Assembly: GCA_002313925.1 (NCBI GenBank)
Contig: DCAZ01000008.1
Coordinates: forward strand, 1-29,961
Reading direction: 5' to 3'
DNA length: 29,961 nt
Source of the DNA: Gemmatimonadales bacterium UBA1120
Lineage (GTDB): Bacteria; Gemmatimonadota; Gemmatimonadetes; Longimicrobiales; Gaopeijiaceae
Part shown: one piece after another, positions 1-7,715 of the stretch
Layout: each line of letters starts with the position of its first letter
Position numbering within the stretch: the first letter of the stretch is position 1
Translations under genes and position numbers: made by a program
The notes under the pieces: model-generated
The model's input: the letters and a program-made list of their open reading frames with translations, nothing else
What the model was told of the DNA's origin: nothing
The model's database searches: none

Positions 1-1
1 A

Positions 2-454
2 TTTGGTACGATCGCGGCGGGGGCTTTGGGGTGTGTCTGGGGTGGCCTAGCAGCGGATCGCATTGGGCGCCATCGCGTTGTTAATTTGGCGATGGCTATA
101 AGTGGGGGATGCTGCGTGAGTGCGGGTGTTCTGTTTCAGGCCCCCTTTGTCTTCCTAGTTGGCCTCACCTGGGTTTGGGGCTTCTTTGTGGTTGCAGACT
201 CTGCCCAATTTAGCACACTAGTTACCGAGGTTGCCCCTCAGGACTCAGTAGGAACTGCCTTGATGTTGCAAACCTCGCTTGGCTTCCTAGTCACCATGGT
301 CACGATCCAGGCTGTGCCCGCAATAGTGGGTGCATTGGGTTGGCAATGGGCATTTGCTTTTCTGGCAGCGGGTCCAGTATGTGGGATCTGTAGCATTCTT
401 CTCCTAGAGCGTAGCCAACGTGTATATTCCGTTCAGGAGTCCATGGGCAATTAG
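2..454 (+). CDS. MFS transporter, C-terminal part (5' truncated by window edge)
   Basis: The frame is open from the first bases and encodes about 150 residues of a multi-spanning membrane protein. Near the start it shows the loop GGLAADRIGRHR, the glycine/arginine-rich motif of the major facilitator superfamily. About four hydrophobic segments follow, so this is most likely the loop between helices 8 and 9 followed by helices 9 to 12. It ends with a short polar tail. Substrate cannot be judged from this part. It is followed after 9 bases by a CopC-like gene and then copD, so it is probably cotranscribed with them; a role in metal or small-solute export or import is only an inference. The TTG at 26 is not a credible start because conserved sequence continues upstream of it. 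Confidence 0.85.
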   Translation, partial: FGTIAAGALGCVWGGLAADRIGRHRVVNLAMAISGGCCVSAGVLFQAPFVFLVGLTWVWGFFVVADSAQFSTLVTEVAPQDSVGTALMLQTSLGFLVTMVTIQAVPAIVGALGWQWAFAFLAAGPVCGICSILLLERSQRVYSVQESMGN

Positions 455-463
455 GAGAATCAA

Positions 464-850
464 ATGAGAAAGAAATTTGCTGCTCTTGCTCTGGTTACCA
501 TCGTGGCGGTTGGGGCCACGGTAGCTAGTACATCAGACCTTGATACGATCCACTTCGGTTTGGCAAAATCGATACCAGAGGCTGACTCAAGTGTACCTTC
601 ACCGGAGGCTGTTCAACTCTGGTTCACACAAATTCCACAGAATAATTCCGTGGGAATGCGATTGATTAATTCCGCAGGTGATCTACTGGAGACCGGCCCG
701 ATTATGCAGGACAGTGAGGACCACAAGCGCTATAGCGTGCAAGTAAAAGGCAAACTCGCAGCTGGTGCGCACATGGTGGCATGGCGTGGGATCGGTGACG
801 ATGGGCACGTGGTTAGGAATGAGTTTTCATTCACTGTTGACGCTCACTAA
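464..850 (+). CDS. copC: CopC-like periplasmic copper-binding protein
   Basis: A 128-residue protein with an N-terminal hydrophobic signal segment (about residues 5-22) and a short beta-rich domain. The mature part begins near HFGLAKSIPEAD (from residue 30), which resembles the CopC N-terminus where a His helps bind copper and is followed by a S-x-P motif. The C-terminus carries DGHVVRNEFSFTV, matching the CopC ending DGH-x-x-G-x-F-x-F-x-V. CopC family proteins bind copper in the periplasm and work with the membrane protein CopD, whose gene follows after 9 bases. The start is supported by AGGAG at 453-457, six bases before ATG. The middle of the domain is divergent, so metal specificity is uncertain; the family call is firm because of the CopD partner. 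Confidence 0.8.
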   Translation: MRKKFAALALVTIVAVGATVASTSDLDTIHFGLAKSIPEADSSVPSPEAVQLWFTQIPQNNSVGMRLINSAGDLLETGPIMQDSEDHKRYSVQVKGKLAAGAHMVAWRGIGDDGHVVRNEFSFTVDAH

Positions 851-859
851 GTCACAGGG

Positions 860-1777
860 GTGACACCCCTTCTTGATATCCTCACAGGATGGCTGCTCTT
901 CGGAGGCCTAGTCACCTGCTGGGGTGCGATCACAGGCCGCTGGCTTCTCGTTCCTCCCTATGATATAGGGAGATCGATATCCGAGTCACACGCTGAGGTG
1001 TCGCTAGGTGTGGCTATGAGACTCGGGCGGATGGGCGGTGTCGCTCTTCCGGTGGCATTAAGCTTAGTCTTCTTGAGGCAGTTCCAAGAGTTTCGAGACC
1101 CGTTCGCTTCCTGGGTGGAGGATGCCCAACTTTTGGCATTCGGAACTAACTGGGGAACAACATGGATTTTCGGATTTGCCGCTTCGTTGCTGGTCATGGC
1201 GGCCTTCCTATCGCTGAAGTGGACTAGGCAGGCAGGGTGGGTCATGGCCGCCTTATTAACCGTAGCCCTGAGTGCATTTCCTGCACTGACAGGTCATGCA
1301 AACGGAACAGAGGGACTCCGGTGGATAAGTATTTCCGGGGATCTGATACATGTGAGTGCTGCAGGGGTTTGGATTGGCGGGCTCACCCTAGTATTGCTTT
1401 CAGAACGAGCTTGGAAAATCAGGGATCAATCTGCCAACTACACATTATTGCCAGAGCTCGTGCCCGTGTTCTCCCGTGTAGCATTACCTGCCGTGGTGAT
1501 CTTGTTGTTGACGGGGACGCTGGCTGCATGGATGCATCTTCCTTCTCTCGGTGCATTAATCACGACCTCATATGGTCGGACCTTGATGGTGAAACTCGGT
1601 CTCGTGTTTATCGTGCTATCAATCGGACTGCTGAACTGGCGACGTATCACACCTCGTCTTTTGGATGTTGATGGGCCTCGAGCAATGAGGAAAAGTGCAG
1701 CGCTTGAACTACTATTCGCCCACGCAGTGCTTTTGGTGACCGCTGTACTTACCCGGACTTCACCAATGGATCATTAG
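860..1777 (+). CDS. copD: CopD-like copper resistance/uptake membrane protein
   Basis: A 305-residue integral membrane protein with about eight hydrophobic segments. Residues 146-175 contain GHANG followed by DLIHVSAAGVWIGGL, the CopD-domain signature where histidines on adjacent helices (H146 and H164 here) are candidate metal ligands. Family members move copper across the inner membrane, usually receiving it from CopC. It starts with GTG at 860, nine bases after the copC stop, with only a weak purine-rich sequence (CAGGG) before it, so translation is probably coupled to copC. The next gene, a symporter, begins 15 bases after its stop. Import versus efflux cannot be decided from the sequence. 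Confidence 0.85.
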   Translation: MTPLLDILTGWLLFGGLVTCWGAITGRWLLVPPYDIGRSISESHAEVSLGVAMRLGRMGGVALPVALSLVFLRQFQEFRDPFASWVEDAQLLAFGTNWGTTWIFGFAASLLVMAAFLSLKWTRQAGWVMAALLTVALSAFPALTGHANGTEGLRWISISGDLIHVSAAGVWIGGLTLVLLSERAWKIRDQSANYTLLPELVPVFSRVALPAVVILLLTGTLAAWMHLPSLGALITTSYGRTLMVKLGLVFIVLSIGLLNWRRITPRLLDVDGPRAMRKSAALELLFAHAVLLVTAVLTRTSPMDH

Positions 1778-1792
1778 GAGGTTCCGCTAACC

Positions 1793-3016
1793 ATGCTCCA
1801 CTTTACTATAGGGATTGGACTGGCACTTGGGCTCGCTGTAGGGCTATTGGCTGCTGTTACAGAATCAGATTTCCTCCTGGTAGTCGCGCTTGGATCTGCA
1901 CCACTCGGGACAGCGTTCATGAGTGCGATCAAGATGGTCATTATCCCGCTCGTGATGGCGGTAATTTTTAGTGGAGTTGCTAAGCTCGGGGACCCTAGAA
2001 AACTTGGGCGTCTGGGGGGACTTAGTGTGGGGTTCATGTGGGTAACTGTTATCCCAGCGATCTTGCTTGGGATGGCGGTGTCTTGGCTTGGGATTCAATT
2101 CACCCCCGATTTGGTAGCACCTCTTGCTACGAACCAAGAGGCACCCGAGTTGCCTGGGCTTGTCGATTTCGTGCTGGGATTGATTCCGGAAAACCCATTC
2201 GCGGCTGCTAGCAATGGGCAACTTCTCCCCTTGATTGTATTCACGGCACTATTTGGTGCAGCTGCAGGGACATTAGGAGAAGAAGCCCGCAGAACTCTTC
2301 TGGACTTTTCTGATGCGGTTAGTGACGCATTGATCAAGCTGGTTTGGTGGATCCTTTGGACCGCACCAATAGGTGTTTTCGGACTCGTTGCACCAGTTAC
2401 CGCTCAACTCGGTTGGGGCTTGATCCAGAGCCTTGCTGTTTTCGTCTTGAGTGTGCTTGTTGGGCTCGCGATCTATCTGGGCCTTATGTACCTGGCTCCA
2501 CTTAGTGTTATCGCCGGTATCGGACCGAAAAGATTTTTTTCGGGGACGTTTGGTGCTGCGTCCATCGTGTTCTCAACAACAAGTACCGTAACCGCTCTTC
2601 CGGTAACACTAGAAGAATCCAAGAGAAACCTTGATGTGTCGGAGCATGTTGCTGATCTGGTGATACCTCTTGGTGCTTCGATGTACCGACCTGGAAGTGC
2701 GCTTTTCCAGGGTGCTGCGATCGTCTTTCTCGCGGACCTTTACAACGTACCTTTTCCGGTAACGGCCGTCGGGGGGGCGCTACTGGCCACATTTCTCGCC
2801 GCGCTTACCGTTGCGCCTGTGCCATCTTCGGGAGTAATGACCCTGGCTCCTGCACTCGACGCAGTGGGGATACCACTTTCTGGGCTGGCTATTCTGCTTG
2901 GGATTGATCGTATCCCTGACATGTTCCGCAGCACTACAAACCTGCTGGGTCAGGTGACCGCGGCTAAGCTCGTTGATCAATGGACAGACGATTCAACTGA
3001 TGCGCCCCGGGGATGA
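1793..3016 (+). CDS. DAACS-family (glutamate/dicarboxylate:cation) symporter, divergent sodium-site motif
   Basis: A 407-residue multi-spanning protein of the GltP/GltPh family (dicarboxylate/amino acid:cation symporters). Recognisable parts are the serine/threonine-rich tip STTST (residues 261-265, matching the hairpin-1 SSS motif), then PLGASMYRPG (292-301), and the helix-8 motif DRIPDMFRSTTN (372-383), which keeps the Asp, Arg and Asn used for acidic substrates. The helix-7 NMDGT motif, which supplies sodium ligands in characterised members, is here MYRPG. Cation coupling may therefore differ. It is preceded by AGGAGG at 1776-1781, 11 bases before the ATG, and is the last gene of the copC-copD run, convergent with the next gene. 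The substrate is unknown; a dicarboxylate or acidic amino acid is plausible. Confidence 0.88.
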   Translation: MLHFTIGIGLALGLAVGLLAAVTESDFLLVVALGSAPLGTAFMSAIKMVIIPLVMAVIFSGVAKLGDPRKLGRLGGLSVGFMWVTVIPAILLGMAVSWLGIQFTPDLVAPLATNQEAPELPGLVDFVLGLIPENPFAAASNGQLLPLIVFTALFGAAAGTLGEEARRTLLDFSDAVSDALIKLVWWILWTAPIGVFGLVAPVTAQLGWGLIQSLAVFVLSVLVGLAIYLGLMYLAPLSVIAGIGPKRFFSGTFGAASIVFSTTSTVTALPVTLEESKRNLDVSEHVADLVIPLGASMYRPGSALFQGAAIVFLADLYNVPFPVTAVGGALLATFLAALTVAPVPSSGVMTLAPALDAVGIPLSGLAILLGIDRIPDMFRSTTNLLGQVTAAKLVDQWTDDSTDAPRG

Positions 3017-3064
3017 AAGAGATTCTCCAGTGTTAATAGAAACTGCTAGGACTCAGAGTGCGGT

Positions 3065-4147
3065 CTACCGGTGAGTTGCTCTTAGCTTCCAGACTCCTAT
3101 CGTCAGAACTGGTATCACATACACGATGATGAAACCCCAGGTCAGCGTGCCATAACCTTTGGCTATAAGGTTGATGAGGCCGGCCTGACTGATAAAGGTT
3201 GCAATCACGAGTAGGCCAACTGCCACAGCAGGCCGAACCCACGCGGGGAGCTCTTTGTCCTCGTCGGCCCTGAGTCCTGAAATGCGCTCATTAAAGGCAT
3301 GGATTAATCCGGCCCCCGTTTCCACCAATGTCCCTATAAGAACAACTTGGAAAGCGACCCGGAAGACCTGAGAATCTAGAATAGTTAAGAGATAGTCAGA
3401 CGGTACCGCTTCATCGAGGATTTCTGGGTAGTATCCGACAGTAGCAAGAAAGAACAGCAAGCCAGGAATCATCACGATAGGACCGGTCAGCGCACCAGCA
3501 ATAAAGGTTTCCCTTCTCGTTTCGTGCAGGCGCAGTGTCGCGAGTACAAATGGTGCCATCAGGTTGTAACCCGCATATGAAACCCCAGCTACCATCCAAC
3601 CTGTTCCTATAGGCTCAGCGGTGAGATTTGATGAGATCAAGGGCCCAAAGCTCCTAAAGCACCACAGAACGAACACTATGTAGAGGCCGTAGAGAAGGAA
3701 TGACCAGAGGGAGAAAAAGCGCTCGATAGTTTTGTTGCCCCCCAAAACTAGACCTCCGACGCCCAGCATTACGATGCTAACCCCTATCCAGTAGCCCGAT
3801 CCGAATGTTTTTTGGACGATCTCGCCTGCCGCAGCTGCTACTACTGCCAGAACAATTAGAAGAAGTCCTAAATAGCATCCTTCAAAAATTCTCCATCCAG
3901 GGCCCAGGAGTTTTTGAAAGAAGTGCCTGTAGTCAAAAGCCCTCCATACGCGCGCGAGTTCAAACGTGACCATTGATACTATGCTGAAAACTGCGGTTGT
4001 TACTCCAATCGCGAGTAGTCCACCCAAGGGCCCTTGGGAGAGGAAGAACTCGACGAGTTCTCTACCAGTGCCGTAGCCTCCTCCAATTACGATAGATTGG
4101 CAGACCAAGCCAGGAAGCAAATAGCGACGAAATACCGATTTATTCAT
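3065..4147 (-). CDS. YkvI-like (COG3949) membrane transporter
   Basis: A protein of about 360 residues with some ten hydrophobic segments. Its first helix contains IVIGGGYGTGRELVEFF, which resembles the N-terminal unwound-helix motif of the YkvI group (LeuT-fold/APC-like membrane proteins of unknown substrate). I chose the ATG at 4147, giving MNKSVFRRYLLPG and a normal N-terminus. A TTG at 4198 would add 17 residues with no family resemblance. No good Shine-Dalgarno sequence precedes either start. It lies downstream of and in line with the threonine dehydratase gene, so it may move an amino acid used by that enzyme (inference). It is convergent with the symporter gene, 48 bases away, and no clear terminator hairpin is visible between them. 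Confidence 0.75.
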   Translation of the reverse strand: MNKSVFRRYLLPGLVCQSIVIGGGYGTGRELVEFFLSQGPLGGLLAIGVTTAVFSIVSMVTFELARVWRAFDYRHFFQKLLGPGWRIFEGCYLGLLLIVLAVVAAAAGEIVQKTFGSGYWIGVSIVMLGVGGLVLGGNKTIERFFSLWSFLLYGLYIVFVLWCFRSFGPLISSNLTAEPIGTGWMVAGVSYAGYNLMAPFVLATLRLHETRRETFIAGALTGPIVMIPGLLFFLATVGYYPEILDEAVPSDYLLTILDSQVFRVAFQVVLIGTLVETGAGLIHAFNERISGLRADEDKELPAWVRPAVAVGLLVIATFISQAGLINLIAKGYGTLTWGFIIVYVIPVLTIGVWKLRATHR

Positions 4148-4231
4148 GGGCGCGATGATAGGGCATGGGATAAGTTGGCCGCGAATGGCCTCAACCAACT
4201 CATTTGGGGGCTAGGAACGAGGTACTACTTC

Positions 4232-5203
4232 CTAAGAGTTTTGCGACAGTAGTTCGCTTAATTGAATGAGGTCTGCATTTCCACCGGTGAGGATGACCAC
4301 AACAGGAGCATCTGGTTCTAGCGGTATCTTATTGGCAAGGAGGGCTGCAAGGCCAGCAGCTCCAGAGGGCTCCACTAGAAGCTTCATGCGTTCCAATAGT
4401 GCCTTCATGGCATAAACAATTTCGTCGTCAGTAACGAGTACCACCCCCCGGGCGTGCGTCGCCAAAAGTTCATAGTTGAGTCTCCCAGCCATAGGCGGAG
4501 CCAAACCATCTGCAATGGTATGTGTCGAGTCGAGTTGGATGGGGTTACCACTCTCCAGGCTCCGGTGCATGCTCGGTGCACCCTCTGGCTCTACGCCCCA
4601 CACTGAAACGTCCGCCTTAAGGACTGCCATGGCAGCGGCGATGCCCGAGGAGAGCCCACCGCCTCCCACTGGGACAATCACGGAACTGACCTCGTTTAGC
4701 TGTTCGGCGATCTCCAGGGCGCAACTTCCATGTCCTGCGACGACCTCCTCGTCATCGAATGGGTGTAGAAACGTAAGTCCTCGATCGTTCGAAATCTCCA
4801 GGACTTTTGCGAACGCTGCCTTAGCATCCCCGTGGAGTATGACTTCCGCTCCGTAGCTCTTACTTGCGGCTACCTTAATCGGGGAGGCGTTCTCTGGCAT
4901 CACTACAACGCACGGGACTTCAACACTAGCTGCCGCCCAAGCTACTGCCTGGGCGTGATTGCCCGCCGAGATCGTTGCAACACCTTTGGCTCGCTCTTCT
5001 TGTGTTAGTTGGGTGACCTTATGGAGTGCACCACGGACTTTGAAGGAGCCTGTCTTCTGTAGATTCTCACACTTGAAGTAAACCGGTACACCAATCCACT
5101 TTGATAGGGCCTTAGATCCCATGAGTGGCGTTTTATGCACAGCATGCCTGATGCGGGCTCTCGCCTCTACAAAACGGTCCAATGAGAACTGCTGGGTGGT
5201 CAT
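4232..5203 (-). CDS. Threonine dehydratase / threonine ammonia-lyase, catalytic domain only
   Basis: A 323-residue fold-type II PLP enzyme. KTGSFKVRGA (residues 50-59) holds the Schiff-base lysine K55, SAGNHAQA (79-86) is the substrate loop, and VPVGGGGLSSG (177-187) is the glycine-rich phosphate-binding loop. Family members deaminate threonine, and often serine, to 2-oxobutyrate or pyruvate plus ammonia. The length fits the single-domain TdcB or serine racemase type, because there is no C-terminal ACT regulatory domain as in biosynthetic IlvA. It could therefore be catabolic, or an unregulated biosynthetic enzyme, or a serine racemase. The YkvI-like transporter gene follows on the same strand. 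The gene is divergent from the thioredoxin gene, with about 110 bases between starts. ATG start; no strong ribosome binding site. Confidence 0.9.
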   Translation of the reverse strand: MTTQQFSLDRFVEARARIRHAVHKTPLMGSKALSKWIGVPVYFKCENLQKTGSFKVRGALHKVTQLTQEERAKGVATISAGNHAQAVAWAAASVEVPCVVVMPENASPIKVAASKSYGAEVILHGDAKAAFAKVLEISNDRGLTFLHPFDDEEVVAGHGSCALEIAEQLNEVSSVIVPVGGGGLSSGIAAAMAVLKADVSVWGVEPEGAPSMHRSLESGNPIQLDSTHTIADGLAPPMAGRLNYELLATHARGVVLVTDDEIVYAMKALLERMKLLVEPSGAAGLAALLANKIPLEPDAPVVVILTGGNADLIQLSELLSQNS

Positions 5204-5303
5204 AATGGACGGATCATGTAGTCAGCTTCGCCCCCTGGCTACCCCGTTGATGAAACGTCTGTGCTGCTCTAGCTTCGCGTTTTGACCTTATTGAGTAAAA
5301 CAT

Positions 5304-5308
5304 GGAGG
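5304..5308 (+). promoter_or_regulatory. Ribosome binding site that fixes the thioredoxin start
   Basis: GGAGG lies six bases before an in-frame TTG at 5315. The longer frame starting with TTG at 5282 has no such site, and its extra residues do not resemble thioredoxins. The start is therefore placed at 5315. Confidence 0.7.
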
Positions 5309-5314
5309 ACCCCC

Positions 5315-5761
5315 TTGCCCCCCCTCCCAGATCAATCCGTAAGTTTGCGTTGTCAGTTCTGTGAAAAGTTGAACCGGGTCGAGGTGTTCGGTAGCGGGCA
5401 CCAGACACTGTGTAATAATTGCACAAAGCCCATACTGCTCGATCGACCGGTCAATGTCTCCCAAGATGATTTTGACGAGACCGTACTGGCGGCCTCAGTC
5501 CCAGTGTTGGTGGACTTCTATGCTGATTGGTGCGCGCCGTGCAAGATGGTCGCTCCACTGGTGGACGAACTTGCTCGGGAACAGAGTGGGCGTATGCTAG
5601 TTGTGAAGATCGATACGGACCGTGCGGCTAACATTTCCGAACGATATTCAATTCGTAGCATCCCTACCTTAGTTCTTTTCAAGGAAGGCAAAGAGATTGA
5701 TCGAAGCATGGGATTTGAGCCCGAACGCGTTCGGATTCTCGTAGAGGAGGCAGTGGCTTGA
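5315..5761 (+). CDS. trxC: Thioredoxin with N-terminal zinc finger (TrxC/thioredoxin-2 type)
   Basis: A 148-residue cytoplasmic thiol-disulfide reductase. Two CxxC pairs (CQFC at 13-16 and CNNC at 33-36) form the N-terminal zinc ribbon typical of thioredoxin 2. The thioredoxin domain carries the active site WCAPC (72-76) and the cis-proline loop SIPTLVLF. Family members reduce protein disulfides, and the zinc ribbon is linked to oxidative-stress behaviour in Escherichia coli TrxC. The TTG start at 5315 is chosen because of GGAGG upstream. The stop codon overlaps the TTG start of argR in TTGA (5758-5761), so the two genes are almost certainly cotranscribed and translationally coupled. This is an unusual partner for an arginine repressor. 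Confidence 0.92.
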   Translation: MPPLPDQSVSLRCQFCEKLNRVEVFGSGHQTLCNNCTKPILLDRPVNVSQDDFDETVLAASVPVLVDFYADWCAPCKMVAPLVDELAREQSGRMLVVKIDTDRAANISERYSIRSIPTLVLFKEGKEIDRSMGFEPERVRILVEEAVA

Positions 5762-6207
5762 GTAAGCGAGTGCGGCACCAAAAGATCTTAGAAATTCTTA
5801 GGCACCATCGTGTTAATAATCAAGAAGGGCTCAAGAAACTTCTGGGTGCAGACGGCACTGATGTGACACAAGCAACATTGTCCAGGGATATGCGAGAACT
5901 GAGGCTAGTAAAGGTGACTGGGGCGGATCGGATTCCCCATTATTCTTCGCCAGATGAGTGGGAGAATACTCCTGCCCTAGCCTCGCTGCTCCCGACCTTG
6001 TTTCAATCCGCCGAAGGGGTAGGGCATCTATTGGTCGTGAAAACGCTAAAGGGTGGTGCTCAGACGGTTGCAGCGGGCATCGATTGGGAGGAGTGGCCAG
6101 AGGTCTTAGGCACGCTAGCAGGGGATGATACGATATTAGTAGTCGTAAGGGACCCAGCGGTCACATCCGGAGTTCAAGAGCGAATCGAAGAAATGGCGGG
6201 CCGCTAA
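5758..6207 (+). CDS. argR: Arginine repressor ArgR
   Basis: A 149-residue transcriptional regulator of arginine metabolism. The N-terminal winged-helix domain contains TQATLSRDMREL (residues 37-48), the recognition helix region of ArgR. The C-terminal domain contains GTLAGDDTILV (118-128), the arginine-binding and hexamer-forming segment, with the usual GDD-type acidic pair. Family members bind ARG boxes as hexamers when arginine is present and repress biosynthetic genes. It starts with TTG at 5758 inside the thioredoxin stop (TTGA), with GAGGAGG just upstream; no ATG occurs until residue 45. It directly precedes argG and argH, its expected targets. Confidence 0.93.
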   Translation: MSKRVRHQKILEILRHHRVNNQEGLKKLLGADGTDVTQATLSRDMRELRLVKVTGADRIPHYSSPDEWENTPALASLLPTLFQSAEGVGHLLVVKTLKGGAQTVAAGIDWEEWPEVLGTLAGDDTILVVVRDPAVTSGVQERIEEMAGR

Positions 6208-6209
6208 GG

Positions 6210-6242
6210 TTGACCTAATGCATAGTCTACGCATATTTATGC
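6210..6242 (+). promoter_or_regulatory. Candidate argG promoter overlapping an ArgR-type operator
   Basis: TTGACC at 6210-6215 and CATATT at 6232-6237 are spaced 16 bases apart and resemble -35 and -10 elements. The -10 lies within a perfect inverted repeat GCATA-TT-TATGC (6231-6242). A further GCATA copy at 6220-6224 sits 11 bases, one helical turn, before the first arm. AT-rich palindromes overlapping the promoter are typical of ArgR control, but these half-sites differ from the classic TGAAT/ATTCA consensus, so the assignment is an inference from position and symmetry. Confidence 0.4.
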
Positions 6243-6392
6243 CCTACTTCGCTCCTCTCTGGTAATTCAAACAGCCAACTCACATACTGAGACTAGAGCT
6301 ATAACTTAGAGCTCTGAGTCCTTTCTCCTTCAGCTAGAAAGTACGCTAACTGAATGGGATTAGGGCCTTTGGCTTTAAAAGGCTAAAATGCT

Positions 6393-7643
6393 ATGAAGGT
6401 TGTGGTTGGCTACTCCGGCGGTCTCGATACGTCAGTAATCGTTCCCTGGCTAAAAGAGAATTATAATGCGGACGTAGTATGTATGAGTGGTCACGTGGGA
6501 CAACGTGAAGGCTTAGACGGGTTAGAGGAAAAGGCGCTTGCGAGAGGCGCGGTTGAGTTCTACGGAGAAGATCTTAGGCACGAGTTTGTAGAAGATTTCG
6601 TATGGCCGACCTTAAAGATCGGAGCTGTGTACGGTCGAAAATATCTGCTGGGTACGGCTATGGCCCGGCCAATCTTAGGAAAACGACAGGTAGAGATTGC
6701 AAAGGCAGTTGGAGCGGACGCACTTGCACACGGTTGTACCGGAAAGGGAAATGATCAGGTGCGATTCGAGCTCACATATGCCGCACTTGCTCCTGATCTT
6801 AGGGTAGTGGCACCCTGGCGTGAATGGGACCTAAAGTCGCGTGAAGATGCTGTCCAATACGCTCGGGCTCGGAACATCCAGCTTGAAGGAATTGACGAGG
6901 AAAAGCTTTACTCAAGAGATGAGAACCTTTGGCACATTTCCCATGAGGGCGGTCCGTTAGAAGATCCGGGATACGAGCCGGAGGAGTCGATGTTTCTTTG
7001 GACAGTTTCTCCAGAACTGGCTCCAGATAAGCCTGAGGCGGTCGAAGTATCCTTCGAGGCCGGGGTACCTGTCGCAGTAAATGGGAAAGCAAGAAATGCC
7101 GTTGAGCTCCTTGAAGAGTGTAACGATATAGCGGCCCGCAATGGTGTTGGACGGGCTGATTTGGTTGAGAATCGTCTGGTCGGTATGAAATCCCGCGGAG
7201 TTTATGAGACGCCTGGTGGCACGCTACTCTATAAGGCAATTAAGGATCTTGAATCAATTACGATTGATCGTGAAGCCGAGGGCTTGAAGGATCAAATGGC
7301 CGATCGATGGGCGAACATGCTATATGAGGGACGTTGGTGGACTTCGGAGAGGGAAGCTCTCCAGGCTATGTCTGACGTATTGTCGAGAAACGTCACCGGA
7401 TCTGTAAAGTTGAAACTTTTCAAAGGCTCTTGCGTGGTAACAGCTCGTACGAGTCCGGTCTCACTTTATGATGAAGATCTGGCCAGCTTTGGGGGGTCTA
7501 CGAAGTATGACCAGGCAGACGCATCCGGCTTCATACGGCTGTTCGGACTACCAACTCGAGCTGCTGCCAGGCAGAAGAGAGGTACTCACGAGCTGGACGA
7601 GGAAATTTCTCAGTTGATCTCAGAGTTTGCGGATGCTGGATGA
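6393..7643 (+). CDS. argG: Argininosuccinate synthase
   Basis: A 416-residue cytoplasmic enzyme that joins citrulline and aspartate using ATP, the penultimate step of arginine synthesis. The N-terminus has the PP-loop GYSGGLDTS (residues 6-14). Further family motifs are HGCTGKGNDQVRFE, which binds aspartate and citrulline, and SRDENLWHIS in the central part. The length is normal. ATG at 6393 is preceded by AAAAGG about ten bases upstream. A 6-base inverted repeat (GCCTTT at 6365-6370 with AAAGGC at 6378-6383) includes that ribosome binding region and could influence initiation. The gene follows argR by 185 bases and precedes argH by 72 bases, forming an arginine cluster. Confidence 0.97.
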   Translation: MKVVVGYSGGLDTSVIVPWLKENYNADVVCMSGHVGQREGLDGLEEKALARGAVEFYGEDLRHEFVEDFVWPTLKIGAVYGRKYLLGTAMARPILGKRQVEIAKAVGADALAHGCTGKGNDQVRFELTYAALAPDLRVVAPWREWDLKSREDAVQYARARNIQLEGIDEEKLYSRDENLWHISHEGGPLEDPGYEPEESMFLWTVSPELAPDKPEAVEVSFEAGVPVAVNGKARNAVELLEECNDIAARNGVGRADLVENRLVGMKSRGVYETPGGTLLYKAIKDLESITIDREAEGLKDQMADRWANMLYEGRWWTSEREALQAMSDVLSRNVTGSVKLKLFKGSCVVTARTSPVSLYDEDLASFGGSTKYDQADASGFIRLFGLPTRAAARQKRGTHELDEEISQLISEFADAG

Positions 7644-7660
7644 CTCTAAGAAAACTTGAA

Positions 7661-7691
7661 GGCTCCTGGGATCCGAATGGATCCTCGAGCC
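7661..7691 (+). other. Intercistronic hairpin between argG and argH
   Basis: GGCTC (7661-7665) pairs with GAGCC (7687-7691). Inside, GGATCC (7669-7674) pairs with GGATCC (7679-7684) around a GAAT loop, with a small internal loop between the two stems. It is not followed by a T-tract, so an RNA stability or processing element is more likely than a terminator. Confidence 0.5.
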
Positions 7692-7715
7692 AGATGTCTT
7701 TCTGAGGATTAGATA

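Noticed and set aside
26..454. Complete 142-residue gene starting at TTG 26
   Set aside because: The frame is open to the window edge and the MFS loop motif requires further helices upstream, so this is the end of a longer gene.
1237..1671. 144-codon plus-strand frame inside copD
   Set aside because: Out-of-frame shadow of the CopD coding region with Cys/Arg-rich composition unlike a real protein.
6799..7239. 146-codon open frame on the minus strand
   Set aside because: It lies entirely inside argG, which is fully supported; the translated product has no recognisable family features.
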